Positions 50,503 to 61,193 of a DNA stretch of 64,000 bases are shown in pieces (within the stretch, counting starts at the first letter, position 1; each line of letters starts with the position of its first letter). Location: NCBI RefSeq assembly GCF_022346885.1, contig NZ_JAKRNK010000009.1:186001-250000 (forward strand). Direction: 5' to 3'. A program made the position numbers and the translations under genes. This stretch comes from Paenibacillus sp. ACRRX (lineage in GTDB: Bacteria > Bacillota > Bacilli > Paenibacillales > Paenibacillaceae). The notes under the pieces were generated by a model. It was not told the DNA's origin. It did not search any database and worked only from the letters and a program-made list of their open reading frames with translations.

Positions 50503-50626
50503 GTATGTGTCTAGTATTCGTTGCTGCACACATGCTGTAACCGCTCGGAACGGGTACATAAGTATAACGGCTTTAGCTGTTATCACCTGATTAGGCGAGT
50601 CTGAGACATGAGGAGGTGCAACACAA
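50503..50626 (+). promoter_or_regulatory. Probable L21 leader (structured 5' UTR of rplU)
   Basis: The leader has a hairpin TAACGGC-TTTA-GCTGTTA near 50566 and a further CCGCTCGGAACGGG element, then AGGAGGTG before rplU. Firmicute rplU operons commonly carry an L21 leader thought to be an autoregulatory site. I call it from position and structure, not from a model match. Confidence 0.45.
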
Positions 50627-50938
50627 ATGTACGCAATTATCGAAACAGGTGGCAAGCAGTACAAAGTTCAACAAGGCGATGTATTATACATCGAGAAGTT
50701 GGATACTGCTGAAGGCGAGAACGTAACATTCGACCGTGTATTGGCAGTGTCCAAAGACGGAGGTCTAGTTACTGGCGCTCCAGTGGTAGAAGGTGCAGCT
50801 GTTACGGCGAAAGTTGAAAAGCATGGAAAAGGCGCGAAAATTATCGTGTACAAGTACAAAGCTAAAAAGAACTACCGTCGTAAGCAAGGCCATCGTCAAC
50901 CTTACACAAAAGTGACAATCGAGAGCATCAAAGCATAA
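50627..50938 (+). CDS. rplU: 50S ribosomal protein bL21
   Basis: 103 residues. [18 protein letters not shown] and [15 protein letters not shown] are the bL21 signatures. It binds 23S rRNA. It is followed by prp (11-base gap) and rpmA, the conserved rplU-prp-rpmA operon. The start follows GAGGAGGTG. Confidence 0.99.
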   Translation: MYAIIETGGKQYKVQQGDVLYIEKLDTAEGENVTFDRVLAVSKDGGLVTGAPVVEGAAVTAKVEKHGKGAKIIVYKYKAKKNYRRKQGHRQPYTKVTIESIKA

Positions 50939-50949
50939 GAGGTGCGGGT

Positions 50950-51279
50950 ATGATACGCGTATCTATACGGCGTAAGCCGAACGGGATAATCGACAGCTTT
51001 AAGACTGCAGGCCATGCGAATTACGCTCCTCACGGAGAGGATATCGTGTGTGCTGGAGTATCAGCTGTAACGGTAGGTACCGTTAATGCGATTGAAGCGC
51101 TGACAGGTATTAAGCTGAAGTGCAAGATGAAGGACGGCTTTCTCAGCGGGCAAGTACCCGATGTGAAGGATGTACGGAAGTCTGAGCAAGTTCAGCTGCT
51201 GTTGGAGTCGATGATCATTAGTTTGAACACAATTGAAGATTCATACGGAACGTATCTTCAAATACAAGATTTGCAATGA
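50950..51279 (+). CDS. prp: Ribosomal-processing cysteine protease Prp
   Basis: 109 residues. The catalytic pair His22 ([14 protein letters not shown]) and Cys34 ([12 protein letters not shown]) is present. Prp removes the N-terminal extension of bL27 in Firmicutes so that the mature L27 end can reach the peptidyl-transferase centre. Its substrate gene rpmA follows directly and has the extension, which supports the call. Confidence 0.96.
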   Translation: MIRVSIRRKPNGIIDSFKTAGHANYAPHGEDIVCAGVSAVTVGTVNAIEALTGIKLKCKMKDGFLSGQVPDVKDVRKSEQVQLLLESMIISLNTIEDSYGTYLQIQDLQ

Positions 51280-51302
51280 ACAAGGAAAAGGAGGTTGACA
51301 TC

Positions 51303-51614
51303 ATGTTGAAATTGAACCTTCAGTTGTTCGCATCCAAAAAAGGTGTAGGTTCCACAAAGAACGGACGGGATTCCCATTCCAAACGTCTTGGTGCGAAACG
51401 TGCAGACGGTCAAGCAGTTACCGCAGGCAGCATTTTGGTGCGTCAACGCGGAACGAAGATTCACCCAGGTAACAACGTTGGTATCGGTAAAGACGATACG
51501 CTGTTCGCGAAAGTGGAAGGCGTCGTTAAGTTCGAACGTTGGGGTCGCGATCGTAAGAAAGTGAGCGTCTACCCAGTAGTAGTTGCAGAAGTTGCAGCAG
51601 CTGTGGAAGCATAA
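51303..51614 (+). CDS. rpmA: 50S ribosomal protein bL27 with cleavable N-terminal extension
   Basis: 103 residues from ATG 51303, which has AAGGAGG at ideal spacing. The precursor begins [19 protein letters not shown]; Prp is expected to cut between Phe9 and Ala10. [17 protein letters not shown] and [15 protein letters not shown] are family motifs. An in-frame ATG at 51276 overlaps the prp stop and is not used. Confidence 0.98.
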   Translation: MLKLNLQLFASKKGVGSTKNGRDSHSKRLGAKRADGQAVTAGSILVRQRGTKIHPGNNVGIGKDDTLFAKVEGVVKFERWGRDRKKVSVYPVVVAEVAAAVEA

Positions 51615-51626
51615 GACGTTACCTGT

Positions 51627-51657
51627 AAACCCTCGGCATGATGCCGGGGGTTTTTTA
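51627..51657 (+). terminator. Terminator of rplU-prp-rpmA
   Basis: AAACCCTCGGCA pairs with TGCCGGGGGTTT (one T-G pair, two-base AT loop region) followed by a T run. Confidence 0.85.
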
Positions 51658-51821
51658 ATAATTTAAAAGCAAGCTTCGTTTTGATAATCAGCATGTTACG
51701 GTTTAATGGCGGCAAGACAAGCTTCATGGCGTAGGCAGCATTTTTGGACGGTTCCGCCAAGACATGTTATACTTACTGGTGGAGTTTGTACATATTTTGG
51801 AAATGGGGCGAGGAGCATATC

Positions 51822-52580
51822 ATGAGGAGAACCTTTATGATGCAAGCGGTCAGTTCCCTTATGGGTCTGGGATGCGCAATTGCACTTATCGGTTGGGATA
51901 TGTCGCTGCTGTGGCGTATAATCACTGCTCTGCTACTCATCATAAGCATATGCACGGGCGTCATGAGTTATTATAGGGAACGAATGCGTCAGCATGAGCG
52001 ATTGATCCGGTCAGCACATCTAGGTGCTCTTGAGCTGATGAATCATCAACGACATGATTGGATGAACGATCTTCAGTTGCTTTACGGATATGTAAGGCTG
52101 AACAAAATTGATAAATTGCCACATTGTGTGGAAACGATAAAGGCAAGGATGATGGAAGAAAGCCGCATTGCGAAGCTTGGTTTTCCTGAGTTGGTCTTGT
52201 TTCTACTACAGAACCGTGTATCAGGTGGTACGATGCCGCTTCAAATTCGGCTAACAGAGCAGATTGAGTTAGATCGGATCGGCTTGTCGACAAGTGGTGA
52301 GCAGCTGACGGAGTTGATCATTCAGATCGTACAGACGTTTAGACTTACGCCAAAACAGAACGATGAAATAATGGAGCTGCAATTGCAGCTGATTCATGAA
52401 TCAAATGAGCTTATTATTCGTTGTGAGTATGAAGGAAAACTGCTTCAACCGGACGAAGTGGCACGACAATTGAAACAGACGGCAACTGAACGCGGCGTGC
52501 GGCTGGAGCAGTTGTCAACGAAGCAGCATGACAACGGTATACACATTTATCAATGGATAATACCTTGCATGACAGAATGA
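51822..52580 (+). CDS. spo0B: Spo0B-like phosphotransferase with two N-terminal membrane segments
   Basis: 252 residues. ELMNHQRHDWMNDLQLLYGYV is the Spo0B four-helix motif, with His78 as the phospho-acceptor; ATP-lid-like C-terminal parts follow without kinase N/G boxes. In sporulation it passes phosphate from Spo0F to Spo0A. Unlike the 192-residue soluble B. subtilis protein, residues 7-25 and 29-49 form two hydrophobic segments, so it is predicted to be membrane-bound. The order rpmA-spo0B-obg is as in B. subtilis. ATG 51822 follows GAGGAG. Confidence 0.85.
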   Translation: MRRTFMMQAVSSLMGLGCAIALIGWDMSLLWRIITALLLIISICTGVMSYYRERMRQHERLIRSAHLGALELMNHQRHDWMNDLQLLYGYVRLNKIDKLPHCVETIKARMMEESRIAKLGFPELVLFLLQNRVSGGTMPLQIRLTEQIELDRIGLSTSGEQLTELIIQIVQTFRLTPKQNDEIMELQLQLIHESNELIIRCEYEGKLLQPDEVARQLKQTATERGVRLEQLSTKQHDNGIHIYQWIIPCMTE

Positions 52581-52585
52581 GGTGA

Positions 52586-53902
<1,317 letters not shown>

Positions 53903-53920
53903 TTTTTAACGCTTGTTTGA

Positions 53921-53957
53921 ACAGCCCTGCACCCCTGTTGGTGGCAGGGCTGTTGTT
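53921..53957 (+). terminator. Terminator of spo0B-obg
   Basis: ACAGCCCTGC / GCAGGGCTGT is a perfect 10-bp stem with a 13-base loop and a short T-rich tail. Confidence 0.85.
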
Positions 53958-54060
53958 ATGAGCAGCAATGGTTCTTTAAGTATGTTTTATAGATTTCTAC
54001 TTGAGCCTTGTATCCGTGTATAATAACAAAGGACAAGGCGAAAATGAACAGGAGGTTCCT

Positions 54061-55038
54061 ATGAAGAGAATACCTTTACAGCAGCGTGGACTTGCAACGA
54101 GCCGCCTGATTTTAGGCTGCATGCCTTTTGGTGGCAGCTGGGATCGCGAGCCCATTTCGCAAGAAGATGTGTTAAAAGCGGAGCGAGCAGTGGATGCAGC
54201 GCTGTCGATTGGCATTAACATGTTTGACCATGCCAATATCTATACTATGGGCAAGGCGGAAGAAACGTTTGGCCGTATTTTAAAGGGACGCCCGCAGCTG
54301 CGTGAGCAGATGGTCATTCAGTCCAAATGTGGTATCCGGTTTGCAGAAGGTGATGTACCTGGACGGTTTGATTTTTCTAAAGAACATATTTTATCGTCTG
54401 TAGATGCTACACTGGGACGTTTGGGAATTGATTATTTGGATATTTTGCTTCTGCACCGTCCGGATCCTTTAATGGAACCAGATGAGGTGGCAGAAGCATT
54501 TGGCCATTTGAAAGCAGCGGGTAAGGTGAAGTATTTTGGTGTATCCAATATGAGCGCATCTCAAATCAAGTTCTTGCAGCGCTCACTCCCGGATCAGCTA
54601 GCGGTGAATCAGTTAGAGATGAGCCTTGGCCACCTGCATTGGCTGGATCAAGGGGTTCATGTGAATCAGCAGGCGGGAGTTAATGTTAATTTTGCCGAAG
54701 GGCTTATGGAATATTGTCAGATGGAGCGTATTCAGATTCAAGCTTGGGGACCACTTGCTCAGGGCCGCTTTACTGGCCGCTCCACAGAAGGAGAGCCCGC
54801 GCATGTACAGCAGACTGCAATGCGGGTTCAACGTATGGCTGCAGAGAAGGAGACAACGCCAGAAGCTATTGTTCTCGGTTGGCTAATGAAGCATCCGGCA
54901 GGGATTCAGCCGATTATCGGTTCTGCTAATGCAGACCGTATTCTGGCTTGCGAGGCGGCTGAAGAGCAGGCGAGGCTGATGTCGAGGGAAGAGTGGTATT
55001 CACTTTATGTAAGTTCTCGTGGACAGAACATGCCATAA
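54061..55038 (+). CDS. Aldo/keto reductase family oxidoreductase (YdhF-like)
   Basis: 325 residues. TIM-barrel AKR signatures: Asp-Tyr in FDHANIYTMGKAEETFG, the Lys in VIQSKCGIRF and the His in LLLHRPDPLMEPDEVAEAF; VSNMSASQ and IIGSANADRI bind NADPH. The layout resembles E. coli YdhF. It reduces an unknown carbonyl substrate. ATG 54061 follows ACAGGAGG. It is monocistronic, between terminators. Confidence 0.93.
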   Translation: MKRIPLQQRGLATSRLILGCMPFGGSWDREPISQEDVLKAERAVDAALSIGINMFDHANIYTMGKAEETFGRILKGRPQLREQMVIQSKCGIRFAEGDVPGRFDFSKEHILSSVDATLGRLGIDYLDILLLHRPDPLMEPDEVAEAFGHLKAAGKVKYFGVSNMSASQIKFLQRSLPDQLAVNQLEMSLGHLHWLDQGVHVNQQAGVNVNFAEGLMEYCQMERIQIQAWGPLAQGRFTGRSTEGEPAHVQQTAMRVQRMAAEKETTPEAIVLGWLMKHPAGIQPIIGSANADRILACEAAEEQARLMSREEWYSLYVSSRGQNMP

Positions 55039-55109
55039 GTTTGTTTACGTTATGTGATGAAGGTCGATTCGACTGATTTTTAACAATTTCTTCATATGTG
55101 TAATAAGAG

Positions 55110-55143
55110 AGAGGCCTTGGAAGCGATTCTGAGGCCTCTTTTG
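55110..55143 (+). terminator. Terminator of the aldo/keto reductase gene
   Basis: AGAGGCCT / AGGCCTCT perfect stem with a 14-base loop and four T. Confidence 0.85.
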
Positions 55144-55290
55144 TGATAAAAACGTGAAAATTCGCATTTCTTAAGTCGGAATTCGTGTATAATGAATGCT
55201 AACTTTGACGAGAGCCTATTGCCATACCTGCTATCATTCGTTATAATGTCCTCTATGTAGAAACAAAAGTCTTTATATGGAGGACTATTC

Positions 55291-55728
55291 ATGGCGGAAC
55301 GATATTACTTGGTGAGAGAAGACATATTGCCTGAGGCAGTAGTCAAGACCGTTAAAGCGAAGCAGCTACTAGCAGCAGGTGAAGTGAAGACGGTCCATGA
55401 AGCAGCGGAACGTGTAGATCTAAGCAGAAGTGCTTTTTATAAATATAAGGACGGTATCTTTCCGTTAAATCAACTTGAGCGCGAACGTATCGTGACGATT
55501 TCAATGGACTTGGACCATCGTTCTGGTATTTTGTCGAAGGTATTGGGATCAGTTGCTAATTTTGAAGGAAATGTACTCACGATTCACCAGACGATACCGC
55601 TTCAAGGAATTGCAAATGTTGTCTTATCAGTAGAGACATCGCTTATTGCAGAGCCTTTTGGTCAAATGCTTGATATGCTGCGAGATATCCCCGGTGTGAA
55701 ACGTGTAATGGTAATAGGGCAAGGTTAA
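55291..55728 (+). CDS. pheB: ACT-domain protein PheB (regulatory, amino-acid metabolism)
   Basis: 145 residues. The N-terminal half has a helix-turn-helix-like stretch (TVHEAAERVDLSRSAFYKYK), and the C-terminal half is an ACT domain (DHRSGILSKVLGSVANFEGN) that usually binds amino acids. In B. subtilis pheB precedes pheA; here hom, thrC and thrB lie between them. Its exact role is unknown; the gene context suggests sensing of an amino acid of the Thr/Phe branches. The start follows TGGAGG. Confidence 0.88.
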   Translation: MAERYYLVREDILPEAVVKTVKAKQLLAAGEVKTVHEAAERVDLSRSAFYKYKDGIFPLNQLERERIVTISMDLDHRSGILSKVLGSVANFEGNVLTIHQTIPLQGIANVVLSVETSLIAEPFGQMLDMLRDIPGVKRVMVIGQG

Positions 55729-55766
55729 TAGGCGTATCAGGGTCATCAAGAAAGGGAGGAACGTGG

Positions 55767-57053
55767 ATGAAACCAATTAATGTAGGCTTATTAGGATTAG
55801 GAACAGTAGGTACAGGTGTTGTTCGAATTGTAGAGGGGCACCAGGAAGATCTAAGCAGTCAGGTTGGATCCACGATTCACATTCGCAAAGTGCTTGTGAA
55901 GGACTCACTCAAACAGCGTAACCTTAAGGTTAATGAAGAGATGCTGACAGAGAATCCATGGGATGTCATTAATGACCCAGAGATTGATGTTATTGTCGAA
56001 GTGATGGGTGGCATCGATCCTACGAAGCAATACATTTTGGAGGCCTTGTCTCAAGGCAAGCATGTCGTTACTGCGAATAAGGACTTGATGGCTCTGCACG
56101 GTCCTGAAATATTAGAAAAGGCACGTGCGCATAAATGTGATGTCTATTATGAAGCCAGTGTAGCTGGTGGTATTCCGATTATTCGTACGTTGATGGAAGG
56201 CTTCTCATCAGATCGGATCAAAAAGATTATGGGGATCGTCAACGGCACAACGAACTTCATCCTTACGAAGATGAGTCAGGAGGGGGCTGCTTACGCGGAT
56301 GTGCTGAAGGAAGCGCAATCGTTAGGTTATGCGGAATCTGATCCAACTTCTGATGTCGAGGGACTTGATGCTGCACGCAAAATGGCGATACTCGGAACGC
56401 TAGGTTTCCATACGAATGTTGGATTGGAAGATGTGGAAGTACGAGGCATCTCCCAAGTCAAGAAAGAAGATATCGCGTATGCGAAGCGTCTGGGTTATGA
56501 AATGAAGCTGCTTGGTATCGCAGAACGGCAGGATGACCAAATTAGTGTTGTTGTGCAGCCGACTATGGTAAGTACAACTCATCCGCTTGCGTCTGTTAAT
56601 GGTGTATATAATGCAGTCTACGTATATGGAGAGGCCGTAGGGGAGACGATGTTCTATGGTCCTGGAGCAGGTGAAATGCCGACCGCTACTTCTGTGGTCG
56701 CAGACCTCGTGGCGGTCATCCGCAACATCCGCTTAGGAGTGACAGGACAGACTGCACATCATGTGTATAAGGAGAAGAAGCTGAAGTCAGACGACCAGAT
56801 CGCTTATAAAAATTTCATCCTGTTGGACGTTCATGATAAAGCGGGTGTTCTGGCTCAGATCACACAAGTGTTTGCGGAGTTTGACGTCAGTCTGGAGTCG
56901 GTGGTGCAGCAGCCTAATCCTCATAATCCGGATGCCGAGATTATTATCATTACACATGAGGCGAATCAGGCCAGTATGAAGAGAGTGTTGGAGCATTTTA
57001 AGAGCCTGGATGTCATCAAATCAATTAAAAGTGCTTATCGTGTAGAGGGATAA
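55767..57053 (+). CDS. hom: Homoserine dehydrogenase
   Basis: 428 residues. The NAD(P) loop is GLLGLGTVGTGVVRI; the catalytic domain has ANKDLMALHG, ASVAGGIPIIRTL and GIVNGTTNFILTKM; a C-terminal ACT domain (about 350-428, DVHDKAGVLAQITQVF) gives feedback control. It reduces aspartate semialdehyde to homoserine. It is the first enzyme of hom-thrC-thrB and follows the ACT regulator by 38 bases. Confidence 0.98.
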   Translation: MKPINVGLLGLGTVGTGVVRIVEGHQEDLSSQVGSTIHIRKVLVKDSLKQRNLKVNEEMLTENPWDVINDPEIDVIVEVMGGIDPTKQYILEALSQGKHVVTANKDLMALHGPEILEKARAHKCDVYYEASVAGGIPIIRTLMEGFSSDRIKKIMGIVNGTTNFILTKMSQEGAAYADVLKEAQSLGYAESDPTSDVEGLDAARKMAILGTLGFHTNVGLEDVEVRGISQVKKEDIAYAKRLGYEMKLLGIAERQDDQISVVVQPTMVSTTHPLASVNGVYNAVYVYGEAVGETMFYGPGAGEMPTATSVVADLVAVIRNIRLGVTGQTAHHVYKEKKLKSDDQIAYKNFILLDVHDKAGVLAQITQVFAEFDVSLESVVQQPNPHNPDAEIIIITHEANQASMKRVLEHFKSLDVIKSIKSAYRVEG

Positions 57054-57126
57054 CCAGGGTTAACCTCTTACACCTTTAACGTTATATAGATCAACACAAT
57101 ATATATTGGATATGGGGGACTCACGA

Positions 57127-58191
57127 ATGAGATATATGGGCTTGTTGGACACGTACAAATCCTATTTGCCGGTCAACGAATCAACACCTTTGATTACGCT
57201 TCATGAAGGGAATACCCCTCTGGTGCGTGCGGAGAGATTGTCCCAAGAGCTTGGCATTGATCTTTATTTTAAATATGAAGGCTTAAATCCGACAGGATCC
57301 TTTAAAGATCGTGGCATGGTGATGGCAGTGGCCAAAGCGATGGAAGAAGGCAGTCGTACCATTATGTGCGCTTCCACAGGCAATACTTCAGCGGCAGCTG
57401 CGGCATATGCAGCTCGTGGCGGACTAAATTGCATTGTACTCATCCCGAATAACAACATTGCACTCGGGAAATTGGCGCAGGCTATGATTTATGGGGCAAA
57501 AGTGATTGCGATCGAAGGCAATTTTGACCGTGCACTGGAAATTGTGCGAGAAATTACAGCAAAGAATCCCATTACGCTCGTTAATTCCGTGAACCCTTAT
57601 CGAATTGAAGGACAGAAAACGGCAGCATTTGAAGTGTGCGACCAGTTGGGTGATGCACCTGACGTGTTGGCAATTCCAGTAGGAAACGCCGGTAATATTA
57701 CGGCTTATTGGAAAGGATTCAAGCAATATTATGAAGCAGGCAAGTCAAACAAACTGCCAAAGATGATCGGATTCGAGGCGGAAGGATCGATGGCGATCGT
57801 AAAAGGCGAACCTATTCGTGAGCCGGAAACAGTAGCAACGGCGATCCGAATTGGCAATCCGGCAAGTTGGAAAACAGCCGTTGAAGCAGCAGAGCAATCC
57901 GAAGGACAGATTAACTTTGTAACGGATGAGCAGATTCTAGCTGCGTATCAACTGCTCGCTGCTAAAGAAGGTATCTTTGCTGAGCCGGCATCTGCGGCTT
58001 CACTTGCAGGTGTGATTAAGCTGCACCAGGAAGGTTATTTCAGAGGCGGGGAATCGGTCGTATGCGTATTGACAGGTCATGGCTTAAAGGATCCTAATAT
58101 TGCGATCAAGACTGCAGCAACCGAGCCATTGGTCGTACCTGACACTGAGGAAGCCGTAATGGAAGCTATTCGACAGCTAGAGGGTGAATAA
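57127..58191 (+). CDS. thrC: Threonine synthase
   Basis: 354 residues. The PLP lysine lies in [10 protein letters not shown]; the phosphate loop [10 protein letters not shown] and [14 protein letters not shown] are conserved. It converts phosphohomoserine to threonine. ATG 57127 has GGGGGAC at good spacing; an in-frame ATG at 57106 lacks one. Its stop overlaps the thrB start by one base. Confidence 0.98.
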   Translation: MRYMGLLDTYKSYLPVNESTPLITLHEGNTPLVRAERLSQELGIDLYFKYEGLNPTGSFKDRGMVMAVAKAMEEGSRTIMCASTGNTSAAAAAYAARGGLNCIVLIPNNNIALGKLAQAMIYGAKVIAIEGNFDRALEIVREITAKNPITLVNSVNPYRIEGQKTAAFEVCDQLGDAPDVLAIPVGNAGNITAYWKGFKQYYEAGKSNKLPKMIGFEAEGSMAIVKGEPIREPETVATAIRIGNPASWKTAVEAAEQSEGQINFVTDEQILAAYQLLAAKEGIFAEPASAASLAGVIKLHQEGYFRGGESVVCVLTGHGLKDPNIAIKTAATEPLVVPDTEEAVMEAIRQLEGE

Positions 58192-59147
58192 TGATGCTGC
58201 AGCAACAAGGTGTCTTGGTGAAGGTGCCTGCAAGCACAGCCAATCTCGGGCCAGGCTTTGATTCGTTAGGCATGGCGTTATCTCTGCACTTATGGGTAGG
58301 GATGAAGCCGGCAGAGCGTACGCAAGTAAGATTACATGGGCCTGAGTTGACCGGCATTCCTACAGATGAGACTAATTTAATTGTTCAGATCGCCAAGCGT
58401 GTATTTGTCGAGGCGGGTGTCCTGGTCATACCGCTTGATGTGGAAGTATATAGTGAGATCCCGCTGACACGAGGACTTGGCAGTAGTGCTTCTGCAATAG
58501 TAGGCGCGCTCGTAGCGGCCAACGCGTTAATTGGGCATCCGTTGTCACAGCAGCGACTGTTTGATATGGCAACCGCAATTGAGCGTCATCCTGATAATGT
58601 GGGAGCCTCCTTATATGGCGGCATTGTTGTAGCCGCCTGGGATGGACAGCGTGCCAGCGCGATACGTGTTGAGCCTCATGAGGCTCTGGGAACCGTTGTG
58701 GCAATACCGCGGTTCCATCTGGAGACGAAGGCAGCACGAAACGTATTGCCCAAACAGGTAAGCATGGCGGATGCTGTATACAACATTAGCCGCTCTTCAT
58801 TGCTAGTTGCAGCGTTGTGTACCGGAGACTTTGCCCAGCTTTCATTTGCAATGAAGGACAAGCTCCATCAGCCTTATCGAGCCCCGCTTATTCCAGGTAT
58901 GTCTAAGCTGTTGGAAGAGGCTGTACAGCATGGGGCTTACGGCGCTGCGTTAAGTGGAGCAGGTCCGACGCTAATTGCATTTACGGACAAGCAGCACGAG
59001 CCTTCAGTATTGGTGTCGTTTATGCGGGATACGTTAGCTGAGCATGGCGTGGAAGCCGACGTGTTCCAACTCTTGCCGTGCTCTGAAGGTGCGTTATGCC
59101 TAAATGCGGCGGCAGAGGAGATCAGATCTGTAATCCCATCTTCATAG
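58191..59147 (+). CDS. thrB: Homoserine kinase
   Basis: 318 residues, GHMP kinase fold. VPASTANLGPGFDSLGMAL is motif 1, the ATP motif is RGLGSSASAIVGAL, and the C-terminal motif is GAALSGAGPTLIAF. It phosphorylates homoserine. The start shares one base with the thrC stop (TAATG), so translation is coupled. ATG 58194 is an alternative. Confidence 0.98.
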   Translation: MMLQQQGVLVKVPASTANLGPGFDSLGMALSLHLWVGMKPAERTQVRLHGPELTGIPTDETNLIVQIAKRVFVEAGVLVIPLDVEVYSEIPLTRGLGSSASAIVGALVAANALIGHPLSQQRLFDMATAIERHPDNVGASLYGGIVVAAWDGQRASAIRVEPHEALGTVVAIPRFHLETKAARNVLPKQVSMADAVYNISRSSLLVAALCTGDFAQLSFAMKDKLHQPYRAPLIPGMSKLLEEAVQHGAYGAALSGAGPTLIAFTDKQHEPSVLVSFMRDTLAEHGVEADVFQLLPCSEGALCLNAAAEEIRSVIPSS

Positions 59148-59199
59148 TGGAAGATAGTTTAGAGTTGCGACAGGAAATTGAAAAAGGAGTTAGCAGTCC

Positions 59200-60081
59200 A
59201 TGGCTCGTATTGCTGTATTACCAGAAGGCAGCGTCTCACATGAGGCTGCCGTGTATTTGCTAGGACCCGATCATGAATTTGTTCATTATAAATTAATTTC
59301 CGATGTGTTTAGAGCAACAGCTGATGGCATAACGGAATATAGCGTCATCCCAATCGAGAATACGATAGAAGGTTCGGTTAACCTTCATATGGATTGGCTC
59401 GTGCATGAAGTGGATTTGCCCTTTCAGGTTGAATGGGCTTTTCCATCCATTCAGAACTTGATTGGTCGGCAAGAAGAAGTAGGCCACGATTGGTCTCGTA
59501 TTCAAAAAGTGTTATCGCACCCTGTTGCGATGGCGCAGTGCCTGCAGTTCTTGCGGAACAACTTGCCGCATGTGGAACAAGAGTCCGTAAGCAGCACTTC
59601 TGAGGCAGTCCGAATGGTTAAAAATAGCCCAGGGCAAGGTCTGGCTGCGATAGGGACTTTATTGGGAGCAAAAACACATCAATTAGACGTACTTGCCGAG
59701 CAGGTAACGGACCATGACAACAATTTTACAAGATTCGTATTGGTTGGCAATCATCCGATTGTTGCAGATGAGCACGCACTAAGAAAGACAACGATGCTGA
59801 TTATGATGCCAGAAGACTTCCCGGGAGCGCTGCACCAAGTGCTGGCTGCGTTTGCCTGGAGAAAGATCAACTTGTCCCGCATTGAATCCAGACCAACAAA
59901 GCGCAAGTTAGGCAATTATTATTTCTATATGGATATTGAAATGCCGCTAGATGCTGTACTTCTACAGTCAGCTATTGCAGAAATTGAAGCATTGGGCTTT
60001 CAAGTGCGCATTTTAGGAAGCTATCCAAGCTATTCCTCTGAGACATGGGTTCATGGGGATTCACTCAACCTGGAGGTGTAA
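59200..60081 (+). CDS. pheA: Prephenate dehydratase
   Basis: 293 residues. The catalytic region has IPIENTIEGSVN and DHDNNFTRFVLVG with the TRF motif; the C-terminal ACT domain has KINLSRIESRPTKRKLGNY, the Phe-binding ESRP loop. It turns prephenate into phenylpyruvate in Phe synthesis. The start follows AAAAAGGAG. It overlaps or abuts the next gene, a transaminase. Confidence 0.97.
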   Translation: MARIAVLPEGSVSHEAAVYLLGPDHEFVHYKLISDVFRATADGITEYSVIPIENTIEGSVNLHMDWLVHEVDLPFQVEWAFPSIQNLIGRQEEVGHDWSRIQKVLSHPVAMAQCLQFLRNNLPHVEQESVSSTSEAVRMVKNSPGQGLAAIGTLLGAKTHQLDVLAEQVTDHDNNFTRFVLVGNHPIVADEHALRKTTMLIMMPEDFPGALHQVLAAFAWRKINLSRIESRPTKRKLGNYYFYMDIEMPLDAVLLQSAIAEIEALGFQVRILGSYPSYSSETWVHGDSLNLEV

Positions 60082-60083
60082 TG

Positions 60084-60962
60084 ATGACACAGTGGATTTA
60101 TCTTGATGGTCAATACGTAACTAAAGAAGAGGCTAAAGTCTCCGTATACGATCACGGTTTTTTGTATGGTGACGGTATATTTGAAGGGATCCGTATATAT
60201 GAGGGTAACATTTTTAAATGCAAAGAGCATTTGGAACGTTTATACGATTCTGCAAAGTCCATCATGCTGGACATCCCGTTGACAATAGAAGAAATGCAGA
60301 ATGTGTTGGTCGAGACGATTCGCCGCAATCAATTGCGGGATGGCTATATTCGGCTAATTGTATCGCGTGGTGCTGGCAACTTGGGTCTTGATCCACTTCG
60401 TTGTCCTAAAGCAAGTATCATTATCATTGTCGAGCAATTGGCGATTTACCCAGAAGAAGCATATCGTAATGGGTTGCGTACAGTATCGGTATCACAGCGT
60501 CGAAATATTCCGGATGCATTAAATCCGAAAATCAAATCATTAAATTATTTAAATAATATTTTGGTCAAAATTCAAGCAAACCTGGCAGATGTCGGCGAAG
60601 CGATTATGTTGAATGCTCAGGGGTATGTAGCTGAGGGTTCTAGTGATAACATCTTTATCATCAAGAAAGGGGTTGTATATACACCTCCTTGCTACTTGGG
60701 CGCTCTAGAAGGTATTACGCGAAATACGATTATCGACCTTTGTGCAGAGCTTGGTTATAAGTTGAAAGAGGAGCCATTCACGCTTCATGATGTGTACGTG
60801 GCTGATGAGGTGTTCTTTACGGGAACGGCGGCAGAAGTTATAGCGGTTCGTGAAGTGGACGGTCGTATTGTAGGGAATGGACAAGCTGGTCCAATTACGC
60901 TGCAGCTGCTGAAAAGATTCCGTGAAGTTGTGCCTCAAGATGGTATTAAAGTGTACGAATAA
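60084..60962 (+). CDS. ilvE: Class IV aminotransferase, probably branched-chain (IlvE-type)
   Basis: 292 residues. The PLP lysine lies in LNPKIKSLNYLNNI; EGSSDNIFIIK and TGTAAEVIAV bind the cofactor. FLYGDGIFEGIR is the N-terminal family motif. Length and motifs fit branched-chain aminotransferase; D-amino-acid transaminase is the main alternative. GGAGGTG precedes two ATG codons; 60084 gives better spacing than 60081, which overlaps the pheA stop. Being coupled to pheA, it may also transaminate phenylpyruvate. Confidence 0.88.
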   Translation: MTQWIYLDGQYVTKEEAKVSVYDHGFLYGDGIFEGIRIYEGNIFKCKEHLERLYDSAKSIMLDIPLTIEEMQNVLVETIRRNQLRDGYIRLIVSRGAGNLGLDPLRCPKASIIIIVEQLAIYPEEAYRNGLRTVSVSQRRNIPDALNPKIKSLNYLNNILVKIQANLADVGEAIMLNAQGYVAEGSSDNIFIIKKGVVYTPPCYLGALEGITRNTIIDLCAELGYKLKEEPFTLHDVYVADEVFFTGTAAEVIAVREVDGRIVGNGQAGPITLQLLKRFREVVPQDGIKVYE

Positions 60963-61015
60963 CGAGTACTGGTAACTAGAACGTACTGTATGTTGTTGCC
61001 TATTGGCTGATGGAG

Positions 61016-61047
61016 ATCCTCCCGTATGTAGACGGGAGGATTTTTTT
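61016..61047 (+). terminator. Terminator of the hom-thrCB-pheA-ilvE region
   Basis: ATCCTCCCGT / ACGGGAGGAT perfect 10-bp stem, six-base loop, seven T. Confidence 0.95.
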
Positions 61048-61193
61048 GTGTAAAAGGATGTCAAAAGCCTAGAAACCGCATAGGATGTATTAATTGATAT
61101 GCGGGCGAATGTCCAGAATGAAGAGACAAAGGGTAAGTGCGAATGCTTTCGAAGCGAGTTTTGCTTCGTATTACTTTTAGGAGGTTACAACTC

